The notes: a model not told the origin generated them from the letters alone. A stretch of DNA of 6,354 nt from Helicobacteraceae bacterium (GCA_030596305.1 JAUVKK010000056.1:1-6354), one strand, 5' to 3'; counted from the first letter of the stretch, positions 1-5,761 are shown. Numbers and translations are program-made.

Positions 1-261
1 GCCATAGGTAAAAAAGAAGATTTTAAAACCGATCGCATCGGTATCTCTTATATGTTGCAAGGTGATGCGCTCGTCAGTAATTCAAGTCCTTATGCAACTG
101 ATGTTAACAATGGTGATGTATGGGTACAAGAGGGCCCACACATGATGTTGGTCGTTCCGAAAGATCAACTTATTGGACTATCTGATGATCCATTTAACGG
201 CGGACCATATGTGATGTGGAAAGATACTCCATATGCACATATTATGGTTCCGATCAAATAA
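1..261 (+). CDS. C-terminal part of a small conserved protein of unknown function (5' end outside window)
   Basis: The frame is open from the first base of the window to a TAA at 259-261, giving 86 residues with no start needed inside the window; the ATG at 52 is internal because coding continues upstream of it. The visible part has no long hydrophobic run and is rich in Gly, Pro, Asp and aromatic residues. Recognisable blocks are a YMLQGD stretch near residue 17, a WVQEGPHMM block about residue 40, and a C-terminal GGPYVMWKDTPYAHIMVPIK end. From memory, this combination (a GPH block followed by DP..GGPYVMWK.TPYAHIMVP) is typical of a family of uncharacterised proteobacterial proteins, often exported. 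A signal peptide cannot be judged because the N-terminus is missing. It converges on the methyltransferase gene, so it belongs to a different transcription unit. No function is proposed. Confidence 0.8.
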   Translation, partial: AIGKKEDFKTDRIGISYMLQGDALVSNSSPYATDVNNGDVWVQEGPHMMLVVPKDQLIGLSDDPFNGGPYVMWKDTPYAHIMVPIK

Positions 262-277
262 TTCCTATACAACTTAT

Positions 278-308
278 TGAGTCATAGAATTAACGTTCTG
301 TCGACTCA
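278..308. terminator. Possible hairpin terminator in the convergent gap
   Basis: TGAGTC (278-283) pairs with GACTCA (303-308), and inside it AGAA (286-289) pairs with TTCT (296-299), with a small internal loop between the two helices. It lies 17 bases after the stop of the plus-strand gene, where a terminator is expected. It is not followed by a clear T tract (ATTTGCAAC follows), so a canonical intrinsic terminator is not proven. Confidence 0.3.
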
Positions 309-323
309 TTTGCAACAAAATAT

Positions 324-366
324 GAGAAGAAATAGTCTTTCTTTCGGATACGATCTTATTCTTCTC
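324..366. terminator. 8-bp inverted repeat next to the methyltransferase stop codon
   Basis: GAGAAGAA (324-331) and TTCTTCTC (359-366) are perfect reverse complements separated by 27 bases. The repeat sits directly downstream of the minus-strand stop codon at 368-370. Read on the minus strand it is followed by CATATTTTGTTGC, which is only mildly T-rich. It may help end the znu/bioC transcript. The stem is purine on one side and pyrimidine on the other, so chance is possible. Confidence 0.25.
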
Positions 367-367
367 T

Positions 368-1063
368 CTAACTCCTAATAAAGATCACTTCGAACTCTAA
401 ATAGTCAAGAGGATAGCTGTTCATCAGTTTTTTCATCTCTGTATACCCCAGCAGGTTTCTGTTTCCACTCACACCACTTCGTTTGATATAACGAAACATC
501 TCTCTTACCGAGTCAAAGGCCAATTTGTATTGAACGGTCTCAACCTCTGTATTGAAGTAACGTTTTGCCAGCTCTGAGACCTCTTCACTGCTGCGTAACA
601 GCGGTTTGACCTCAGCCGTTTCAAAAAGTGTTTTAAAAGTGCTTCCACTGAAGATTGCCAATGAGACAGGTTTTTTAAGTGAAGAGATATTACGGAAGAC
701 CGTTTCTAAATCGTCTGCCCACTGCAGCGCTGATGCTGAAAAGATACGTTCAAAGGATGAGAAAGAGAGCTGTTCAAAAAGAGCAGCATCATTGAAGTCG
801 CCATAAATGCATTCAAGAACCTCGACGTTATCACCCTCTTTTGGATGTAATTCCAACATTCCGGGAGCAAAATCTACACCGACAAAATGCTCTATCTGCC
901 AATCAATAGCGCTAAAGAGTGCCCCTTTACCGCATCCTAGATCCAAGATACGTCTTGGATGTTCATGCAAATCGCCTATGAGCTTGGAGACCACTTTTTC
1001 TTGAATGATATTGTAGTTTCCATACTGATCAGCATATCGCGAGAACTCGCTTTGGACCTTCAT
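368..1063 (-). CDS. bioC: BioC-like SAM-dependent methyltransferase (probable malonyl-ACP O-methyltransferase)
   Basis: 231 residues, a class I Rossmann-fold methyltransferase. Motif I is ILDLGCGKG at residues 39-47, followed by the acidic VGVDFA at about 61-66 that normally contacts the SAM ribose. Several features point to BioC rather than a generic methyltransferase: an N-terminal FSRYADQY...Q segment (residues 7-21), SASALQWADD (109-118, matching the BioC ALQW block), FRYIKRSGVSG (190-200) and a C-terminal LEFEVIFI strand. BioC methylates malonyl-ACP in the cytoplasm so that fatty-acid synthesis can build pimeloyl-ACP for biotin. The start is the ATG at 1061-1063, which overlaps the permease TGA as ATGA; there is no strong separate Shine-Dalgarno, suggesting translational coupling. 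It is the last gene of the znu operon and no other biotin gene is visible here. A related methyltransferase of other specificity remains possible. Confidence 0.65.
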   Translation of the reverse strand: MKVQSEFSRYADQYGNYNIIQEKVVSKLIGDLHEHPRRILDLGCGKGALFSAIDWQIEHFVGVDFAPGMLELHPKEGDNVEVLECIYGDFNDAALFEQLSFSSFERIFSASALQWADDLETVFRNISSLKKPVSLAIFSGSTFKTLFETAEVKPLLRSSEEVSELAKRYFNTEVETVQYKLAFDSVREMFRYIKRSGVSGNRNLLGYTEMKKLMNSYPLDYLEFEVIFIRS

Positions 1064-1857
1064 CGGCGGTTAACCACCAAAGAGAAGATAAAGATAAACA
1101 GCAGTGCTAAAACAATCGTCGCACCACTTGGCAACGAGAAGAAGTATGAACTGCTCATACCTACAATGACCGCTAAAAGAGAGAAGAGCAGTGCTATGGC
1201 TATCGTTTTCGCAAAACCTTGTTTAAACTGCAGCGCTGCCACTGTCGGAATGACCATCATCGCACCTATCAACAGTGTCCCCACAATACGTATAGAGAGC
1301 GCGATTATTATAGCCACGATACTGACTAACAGAAAGTTTAACAGGTCCACTTTAATCCCGCTTGTTCGTGCCACCTCTTCATCATAAGCGATAAAGTAGA
1401 GCTCTTTGTAAAAAAGACCTAACAGGCTTTAGTCTATAACAACAAACACTGACATGATAACCAGGTCCTCTTGTGTCACAGAAAGAATAGAACCAAATAG
1501 ATATGAGAAAAGGGAGCTGTTAAATGCACCTGCTAGCGAGACGATGATCACGGCAAGGGCTAAAGATCCTGAGAGCATAATAGCCAAGACTGAATCAGAA
1601 TAGAGCTGGAAGTTACTGCGTAGATATTCAATAGTCCAGGCACTGACCAACGCAGCAACAACAGCCATCCAGAGAGGACTGGTGCCGGCGATAACACCTA
1701 CAGCGACACCGACCAATGCAGAGTGCGCAAGAGTCTCTGTTATCATCGAGTAACGGCGCAGTACAATAAATGAACCGCTGATCGCTGCCAAGACAGCAAT
1801 AATAATACCTGCAAGGAAGGCACGGATCATAAAATCATATTGGAGCATTTCAATCAT
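1060..1857 (-). pseudogene. znuB: ZnuB-like zinc/manganese ABC transporter permease interrupted by an in-frame TAA
   Basis: This is the membrane permease of a metal ABC-3 type importer. It starts at ATG 1855-1857 behind an AAGGA box five bases upstream; an ATG at codon 4 is an alternative. Residues 1-142 contain an LRRYSMITETLAHSALVGVA segment, typical of the family loop that contacts the ATPase, plus several hydrophobic helices. Codon 143 is TAA (1429-1431). The same frame then continues SLLGLFYKELYFIAYDEEVARTSGIKV and further helices (SIRIVGTLLIGAMMVIPTVAAL) to the natural TGA at 1060-1062. Read through, the product would be 265 residues, the normal family size. There is no frameshift: both halves are in the same frame and the junction retains expected family sequence on both sides. 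The stop falls within or next to a predicted helix and would remove the last 122 residues, so the truncated protein is unlikely to work. No good internal start is seen for the second half; only a GTG at 1374 is available. Alternatives are a sequence error or a recent nonsense mutation. Confidence 0.85.
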
Positions 1858-1960
1858 TACATTCCTTCCATTTTCTATTTAGCCTACTTTACTCTGCTAT
1901 AGAGGTACATCTAGTACCTCTCTCTTGAGATATCATCTCTAACATTCTATATCCTCTTCT
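1858..1960 (-). other. znuC-znuB spacer with two adjacent hairpins
   Basis: This 103-bp gap is unusual because the flanking genes of the operon overlap by four bases. It contains a perfect 8-bp hairpin, AGAGGTAC (1901-1908) with GTACCTCT (1914-1921) and a five-base loop, next to a 5-bp hairpin, GAGAT (1927-1931) with ATCTC (1935-1939) and a three-base loop. Neither is followed by a T tract on the transcribed (minus) strand. They could be mRNA processing or stability elements, or a partial attenuator that sets the ATPase:permease ratio. The permease ribosome binding site (minus-strand AAGGA just upstream of 1857) lies outside the stems. I see no gene here. Confidence 0.6.
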
Positions 1961-2725
1961 TTAATGATGATGGTGATGATTATGGATCAAGTGGGCATCT
2001 ATCCCATAAAGAGCACTCATGTCTTCACAGCTGATCGCTTCTTTTGGGTTATTACACGTCAATAGATTCTGATTGACCGTAAACAACCGTCCAATATCAT
2101 CAGCGATCACCCCGATGTCATGAGTAATAAAGATGATGGTCATGTTCTCATTTTCGTTTAACTCTCTAAGCAGCTTGTAAAAACGCTGCTGTGAGACCAC
2201 ATCAACACCGGTATTTGGCTCATCCAGGATCAATACTTCGGGCTTTGACGCCAATGCTCTCGCGATCATAACACGCTGTCTTTGGCCGCCTGAGAGTTCG
2301 CCGATCAGTTTTTCCTGAATGTCAGAGACATCCATCTTGACCATTGCCTCTTGAATAGCATCTCTATCTTCTTGCGTTGCGCGTTTAAAGAGGCCCTGCT
2401 TGGCGATACGCCCCATCTTGACCACTTCCAAGACCGTTGCCGGAAAGTTCTGATCCAACTGAGAAGCACGCTGCGGTACATACCCTATCTTATTCCAGCG
2501 CTTGAAACGGCTAAGGGCCTGTCCAAAGAGCCTGATCTCACCTCTAGTCGGTTTTTCCAATCCAAGTAACAGGCGGATCAGGGTTGTCTTACCACCCCCA
2601 TTTGGTCCGATGATGGCACAGTAGTCACCCGGTAAGATCGCTAAAGAGATATCTTCTAATATTTTCTGGGCACTGGCTTGAAAAAAGAGGTTTTTCACCT
2701 CAAATATCGGAGAGACAAATTTCAT
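1961..2725 (-). CDS. znuC: ZnuC-like ATP-binding subunit of a zinc/manganese ABC importer
   Basis: 254 residues from ATG 2723-2725. This ATG overlaps the znuA TGA as ATGA and has GAGGT (2730-2734) four bases upstream. A GTG two codons earlier (2729-2731) is possible but sits inside that ribosome binding site. The protein is a complete cytoplasmic ABC ATPase: Walker A GPNGGGKTT (residues 40-48), Q-loop YVPQ (Q85), signature LSGGQ (144-148), Walker B VLILDEP (164-170) and the switch His in ITHD (H202). It would hydrolyse ATP to drive import of Zn(II), or possibly Mn(II), captured by ZnuA through the adjacent permease. The C-terminus is histidine-rich: H245, H248 and a run H250-H254 ending the protein, consistent with a metal-binding or metal-sensing tail, which is inference. 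Gene order and overlap support the znu assignment over other ABC families. Confidence 0.9.
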   Translation of the reverse strand: MKFVSPIFEVKNLFFQASAQKILEDISLAILPGDYCAIIGPNGGGKTTLIRLLLGLEKPTRGEIRLFGQALSRFKRWNKIGYVPQRASQLDQNFPATVLEVVKMGRIAKQGLFKRATQEDRDAIQEAMVKMDVSDIQEKLIGELSGGQRQRVMIARALASKPEVLILDEPNTGVDVVSQQRFYKLLRELNENENMTIIFITHDIGVIADDIGRLFTVNQNLLTCNNPKEAISCEDMSALYGIDAHLIHNHHHHH

Positions 2726-3657
2726 TCGCACCTCATTGCATGGACAAGTTTGTCAAGATTGCTATACATACCCTCTGTATAACGCATACCTGATGCAGCC
2801 TGATCAGCTGTAATATTGGCCAATGGCTCCAAGTAGTCGAGTTCTACTTCATTTTCTTTAGCCAGGTTCCGCATCAGCCTGTCACTGACAAAAGCCTCAA
2901 AGAAAAGTACTTTTATTCCCTTCTCTTTGATCGTTGTCGAAAGTCTTGTCATTGTCTGTGCATCTGCCAAGGCATCTGGAGAAAGACCTGTTAACGGTGC
3001 AACATTAAAGTCATATGCTGCTGCAACATAGCCCAAAACATTATGATGTAACACTACTTCTCGGACTTGACAGTTTTGAAGTCTCTTTTTATAAGCTTGG
3101 TTCAGTTTGGACAGCTCATCCATATAGACGGCAGCTCTTTTGACATAGTGAGCTTCATTCATCCCATCCATCTTTACAAAGGCCAAGGCGATCTTCTGTG
3201 TCAGAAGTCTCATATTCCCTATATCCAGCCAGTAGTGTGGATCGAACGCACCATGAGTATGGTGGTGGTGACCCTCTTTTTTATGCTCTTTACACGCCTT
3301 TTTTACTGCTCTAAGGTCAACAAACTTACTCATATCTCTCATGTTGTCACCCTGAGCCAACTTGATGATCCAAGGTTCCAGGTCTGCCCCGCTGTAAAAA
3401 AACAGTGAACTTTTTTGAATCGAGACGATTGTTTTTGGCGTCGGTTCAAAACTATGGACTTCAACACCAAAAGGAATCACCATCTCTACATCAACAGTAG
3501 GACCGCCGACATACTTGGCAATGTCATAAAGCGCAAAGGTACTGACCGTTACGGTAGGAATGTCAGAGCTTGTTTTACTCTCTTTTTGCGATAAAAAGAG
3601 TGCTATTGTGAAAGACAACAGTATAACGACAAGTAAAACAACTTTTTTCACATACAT
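2722..3657 (-). CDS. znuA: ZnuA-like periplasmic zinc (or manganese) binding protein
   Basis: 311 residues, a cluster A-I (TroA/ZnuA) solute-binding protein that captures metal in the periplasm for the ZnuBC translocator. The N-terminal hydrophobic segment (about residues 5-23) after two lysines is a signal peptide or membrane anchor; it has no lipobox cysteine. Likely metal ligands are H68 in VEVHSFEPTP, H141 in FDPHYWLD and H205 in HHNVLGY, each in the expected family context. A short His-rich stretch (H130-H133 and H135, preceded by CKEHKK) lies just before the second ligand, as in zinc-specific ZnuA proteins, which favours Zn over Mn. The ATG at 3655-3657 has only a weak GGGA directly before it; a GTG two codons later is an alternative start with better spacing. 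It is the first gene of the operon, behind a minus-strand TATAAT. Zur-type regulation by zinc is expected from the family but no convincing Zur box was recognised. Confidence 0.9.
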   Translation of the reverse strand: MYVKKVVLLVVILLSFTIALFLSQKESKTSSDIPTVTVSTFALYDIAKYVGGPTVDVEMVIPFGVEVHSFEPTPKTIVSIQKSSLFFYSGADLEPWIIKLAQGDNMRDMSKFVDLRAVKKACKEHKKEGHHHHTHGAFDPHYWLDIGNMRLLTQKIALAFVKMDGMNEAHYVKRAAVYMDELSKLNQAYKKRLQNCQVREVVLHHNVLGYVAAAYDFNVAPLTGLSPDALADAQTMTRLSTTIKEKGIKVLFFEAFVSDRLMRNLAKENEVELDYLEPLANITADQAASGMRYTEGMYSNLDKLVHAMRCE

Positions 3658-3667
3658 TCCCGATTCA

Positions 3668-3681
3668 GGCTATAAACAGCC
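3668..3681. promoter_or_regulatory. Imperfect palindrome in the znuA leader
   Basis: GGCT (3668-3671) and AGCC (3678-3681) are inverted around six bases, inside the predicted znuA 5' leader between the -10 box and the start codon. It could be a small operator for a metal regulator or a 4-bp RNA hairpin. It does not match a Zur or Fur consensus that I know, and the arms are short. Confidence 0.2.
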
Positions 3682-3694
3682 TTTTATTGCTCTA

Positions 3695-3700
3695 ATTATA
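3695..3700 (-). promoter_or_regulatory. -10 element of the znu operon promoter
   Basis: On the minus strand the sequence is GGG-TATAAT-TAGAGC, a perfect sigma-70 -10 box 37 bases before the znuA ATG, giving a leader of roughly 30 bases. No TTGACA is present at the expected distance. That is normal for Campylobacterota promoters, where the -35 is poorly conserved. Confidence 0.6.
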
Positions 3701-3753
3701 CCCTACCGGAAGTGATAAAAAGCAGTGTCAAATCTCTTTTCAACTTTTTTCGC

Positions 3754-3759
3754 TATAAT
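3754..3759 (+). promoter_or_regulatory. -10 element of the secG promoter
   Basis: TATAAT at 3754-3759 is preceded by T-rich tracts (3737-3740 and 3745-3750) and lacks a clear -35, the usual Campylobacterota sigma-70 pattern. Transcription would begin near 3766, leaving a leader of about 25 bases that holds AAGG (3779-3782), eight bases before the secG ATG. It probably drives secG, the deacetylase and frr. Confidence 0.65.
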
Positions 3760-3790
3760 TCGCGAACTATTCTTATATAAGGTCTATTAA

Positions 3791-4147
3791 ATGACAGGCA
3801 TTTTGCTTATATCTCAAATCGTTTTAGTTGTGATTATTACGATTGCAGTTTTACTACAAAAAAGTTCAAGTATCGGTCTTGGTGCATACAGCGGCTCAAA
3901 TGAGTCTGTTTTTGGTGCCAAAGGTCCAGGCAGTTTCCTTGCAAAGATGACATTCTTTTTTGGTTTTCTTTTTGTTGTGAACACAGTGACACTCGGTTAC
4001 TTCTATGCACAAGAGAGCAGCGCCTCTGTTGTTGACAATATTGCTGAATCAACTGATATTGCTGCACCGGCAGCTGCACCTACAGCAGTTCAACTTCCTG
4101 CAGAGACTCAAGAAGCTCCAGCAGTAGAAACTAACACTTCAAACTAG
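3791..4147 (+). CDS. secG: SecG subunit of the SecYEG protein translocase
   Basis: 118 residues. SecG is the small auxiliary subunit of the inner-membrane SecYEG channel and assists SecA-driven export. Two transmembrane helices are visible, at about residues 2-22 and 51-72, separated by a Gly/Ser-rich loop (SSSIGLGAYSGSNESVFGAKGPGSFLAKMT) with the family FGAKGPGSFLAKMT pattern. The C-terminal tail, about residues 76-118, is rich in Ala, Pro and Glu and low in complexity, like other SecG tails in this phylum. Its length is close to the roughly 110 residues of E. coli SecG. It begins at ATG 3791 behind AAGG and is the first gene after the plus-strand promoter. The next gene starts four bases after its TAG. 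Confidence 0.95.
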   Translation: MTGILLISQIVLVVIITIAVLLQKSSSIGLGAYSGSNESVFGAKGPGSFLAKMTFFFGFLFVVNTVTLGYFYAQESSASVVDNIAESTDIAAPAAAPTAVQLPAETQEAPAVETNTSN

Positions 4148-4151
4148 AGCA

Positions 4152-5093
4152 ATGCGTAAGCTTCTTTTACTTACGCTGCTACCCCTCTACCTTTGGGCAG
4201 ATGCCCATCTTTTTGTCTTCCACCGTTTTGATGACACACGACACCTCTCAACCAACACATCAACACAGACACTTCGTGCAGAGTTTGAGTACCTGAAAAA
4301 GAACAACTATGAAGTTGTCTCTCTCGAACGCCTGCATGAAGCCCTGCAAAAAGGTGAAGAGATCAGTGACAAATGGGTTGTACTGACTATCGATGACAGC
4401 TTTAAAAGCTTCTACGAGAACGGTCTTCCTGTTTTCAGAGAGTACAACTACCCTTTTACCCTTTTTGTCTATGTTCAAGCTACTGTAGACAACTATGGCG
4501 ACTATATGTCATGGGAACAGATCAAAGAGACCTCCAAGTACGGTGAGATCGGTTTTCACTCTTACGGCCACCCGCACCTTGTCTCCCTAACCGACCTTAA
4601 GATCTATCAAGACACCAAGAAGGGTCTTGACATCATGCAAAAAGAGCTTGGGTACAAGCCTAAGTATTACGCGTATCCTTACGGTGAGTATGATGGTCGT
4701 GTTCGTTCTCAGTTGGAACTTTTCAGCTTCGATCTGATCATCAACCAGAATGCCGGCGCGGTTGACAAGCAGAGTGATATGCATGATCTTGACCGCACTG
4801 CACTGACCGGTGCAAACAACATCAAAGTGAAACTGCGCACGCGAACCATGCCTACAGAGTGGATCTATCCAAAAGCTTGGCCAGAAGATGGTAAAATCAC
4901 ATCGATAAAAGCTACTTTGTCAAGAGAGGTGAAGAAGATCGAGTACTACATCTCAGGCTACGGCTGGAAGAGCGCCTCGTTAAAAGATGGCAAACTTGTC
5001 GCCAAGGTCGACAAAAAGCTGAAGATGAAACGGACACGTATTTTTCTCAAAAGCGGTAATCGCCAGAGCAGCATAATTTTAGTAAAACCATAA
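4152..5093 (+). CDS. Secreted polysaccharide deacetylase (carbohydrate esterase family 4, NodB-like)
   Basis: 313 residues. An N-terminal signal peptide (hydrophobic residues 4-14, likely cleaved after LWA at 16 or ADA at 18) sends it to the periplasm or outer surface. The CE4 fold follows: an FHRFDD strand near residue 23, motif 1 TIDDS with D81 and D82 (a variant of the usual TFDDG), motif 2 HSYGH with metal ligands H136 and H140 (136-140), and motif 3 AYPYGEYD (174-181). These enzymes use a divalent metal to remove N- or O-acetyl groups from glycans such as peptidoglycan or exopolysaccharide; the substrate here is unknown. The last 70 or so residues (from about 240) look like an added beta-rich domain with Lys-rich strands, possibly Ig-like; this is inference. 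There is no clear Shine-Dalgarno before ATG 4152, so translation is probably coupled to secG, four bases upstream. Its stop overlaps the frr ribosome binding site. Confidence 0.85.
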   Translation: MRKLLLLTLLPLYLWADAHLFVFHRFDDTRHLSTNTSTQTLRAEFEYLKKNNYEVVSLERLHEALQKGEEISDKWVVLTIDDSFKSFYENGLPVFREYNYPFTLFVYVQATVDNYGDYMSWEQIKETSKYGEIGFHSYGHPHLVSLTDLKIYQDTKKGLDIMQKELGYKPKYYAYPYGEYDGRVRSQLELFSFDLIINQNAGAVDKQSDMHDLDRTALTGANNIKVKLRTRTMPTEWIYPKAWPEDGKITSIKATLSREVKKIEYYISGYGWKSASLKDGKLVAKVDKKLKMKRTRIFLKSGNRQSSIILVKP

Positions 5094-5097
5094 GGAG
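5092..5097 (+). promoter_or_regulatory. Strong frr ribosome binding site overlapping the upstream stop codon
   Basis: AAGGAG shares two bases with the deacetylase TAA (5091-5093) and lies six bases before the frr ATG. It fixes the frr start and implies that both genes are on one transcript. Confidence 0.8.
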
Positions 5098-5103
5098 AAC
5101 ATA

Positions 5104-5661
5104 ATGACAAACGAAATTCAAGAAGAATGTAAAATGAACATGGAAGGCTCTGTTGAGCACATGTTTCACAGCTTTAAAACACTACGTACAGGTAAGGTAA
5201 TGGTATCTGCACTTGACGGTATCAAAATTGACTATTATGGTACACCGACAGCACTTGACCAGGTTGGTTCTGTGATCGCAACTGATGCCAATACTATTGT
5301 GATCTCTCCTTGGGAGAAGCCGCTTGTTGCTGACATTGAAGCTGCTATTGCTAAAGCAAATATCGGTGTCAACCCTAACAGTGATGGCGAAAAGATCATC
5401 CTTAACTTTCCTCCGATGACTGTTGAGCAACGTAAAGAGACGGTTAAAAAGATGAAGGGCATGGGTGAAGATGCTAAGGTCTCTGTTCGTAATGACCGCC
5501 AAAAAGCCAACAACGACATCAAAAAACTTGAAAAAGAGAAAGAGATCACTACTGATGACTCTAAATCAGCTCAAGATGAGGTCCAGAAGATCACTGACGG
5601 CTTTATTTCTAAGATCGATTCAACGCTTAAAGAGAAAGAAGCAGAGATACTAAAAGTTTAG
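5104..5661 (+). CDS. frr: Ribosome recycling factor
   Basis: 185 residues, the usual full length. RRF works with EF-G to split post-termination ribosomes in the cytoplasm and is normally essential. The sequence shows the family features in order: an N-terminal helix with [20 protein letters not shown] (the conserved LRTGRA...LD..VDYYGT region; K replaces the usual Arg after TG), [11 protein letters not shown], the domain II strands ending in [12 protein letters not shown], then [22 protein letters not shown] and [15 protein letters not shown], the signature of the long C-terminal helix bundle. A strong AAGGAG supports ATG 5104. It lies 10 bases after the deacetylase stop and upstream of pyrE, an order common in Campylobacterota. 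Its TAG stop lies inside a perfect inverted repeat. Confidence 0.97.
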   Translation: MTNEIQEECKMNMEGSVEHMFHSFKTLRTGKVMVSALDGIKIDYYGTPTALDQVGSVIATDANTIVISPWEKPLVADIEAAIAKANIGVNPNSDGEKIILNFPPMTVEQRKETVKKMKGMGEDAKVSVRNDRQKANNDIKKLEKEKEITTDDSKSAQDEVQKITDGFISKIDSTLKEKEAEILKV

Positions 5662-5673
5662 ATTCTAAACTTT
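5653..5673. repeat. 9-bp perfect inverted repeat spanning the frr stop codon
   Basis: AAAGTTTAG (5653-5661) and CTAAACTTT (5665-5673) are perfect reverse complements around a three-base ATT loop. The left arm includes the last frr codons and its TAG. The stem is AT-rich with two G-C pairs and the following sequence is CGGG, not a T tract. It could act as a weak terminator or 3'-end stabiliser of the secG-frr transcript. Confidence 0.6.
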
Positions 5674-5697
5674 CGGGAAGCGGGAAGCGGGAAGCGG
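5674..5697. repeat. Tandem 7-bp repeat CGGGAAG x3 plus partial unit
   Basis: Three exact head-to-tail copies of CGGGAAG run from 5674 to 5694, followed by CGG (5695-5697). The unit is purine-only apart from its first C, and G-rich compared with the surrounding DNA. Copy number could vary by replication slippage. It also supplies the left arm of the large inverted repeat described separately. Confidence 0.85.
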
Positions 5698-5737
5698 TAA
5701 TAGCATTCCTCCCCCTTTTCCGTTTTCCGTTTCCCGC
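5680..5737. repeat. Large imperfect inverted repeat in the frr-pyrE gap
   Basis: The 18 bases at 5680-5697 can pair along their whole length with 5720-5737 as RNA: 15 Watson-Crick pairs and three G-U pairs, with a 22-base pyrimidine-rich loop (5698-5719). One arm is almost all purine, the other almost all pyrimidine. No T tract follows, so a standard intrinsic terminator is unlikely. Candidates are a pyrE leader control element, an mRNA stabiliser, or a dispersed intergenic repeat of this genome. Confidence 0.7.
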
Positions 5738-5743
5738 ACTACC

Positions 5744-5758
5744 TTTTCCAAAGGAAAA
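5744..5758 (+). promoter_or_regulatory. pyrE ribosome binding site inside a small hairpin
   Basis: AAGGA (5751-5755) sits six bases before the pyrE ATG. TTTTCC (5744-5749) is perfectly complementary to GGAAAA (5753-5758) across an AAA loop, so folding would hide part of the ribosome binding site. Two more TTTTCC copies (5716-5721 and 5723-5728) could compete for the same bases. Control by this structure is inference. Confidence 0.5.
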
Positions 5759-5761
5759 CTT

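Noticed and set aside
1060..1374. Second half of the permease as a separate gene starting at GTG 1374
   Set aside because: It is in the same frame as the first half and continues its homology. A 104-residue half permease starting mid-loop is not a known subunit, so it is treated as the distal part of one broken gene.
959..1387. Plus-strand open frame of 142 codons
   Set aside because: It lies opposite the end of the permease and start of the methyltransferase, which have clear family motifs. It has no ribosome binding site or recognisable domain.
1429..1440. A frameshift as the cause of the permease break
   Set aside because: Both sides of the stop are in the same frame and the sequence right after it already looks like family sequence. 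A single nonsense codon is the simplest reading; two compensating indels are not needed.
2729..2731. GTG start for znuC two codons before the ATG
   Set aside because: The GTG lies within the Shine-Dalgarno sequence itself, whereas the ATG at 2723-2725 has correct spacing and forms the ATGA overlap.
3772..3781. CTTATATAAG palindrome before secG as an operator
   Set aside because: It is a 10-bp AT-rich palindrome overlapping the ribosome binding site in AT-rich DNA; chance is likely and no regulator is indicated.
5674..5697. Tandem repeat as part of a CRISPR array
   Set aside because: The units are 7 bp, directly adjacent, without spacers, and no cas gene is present.
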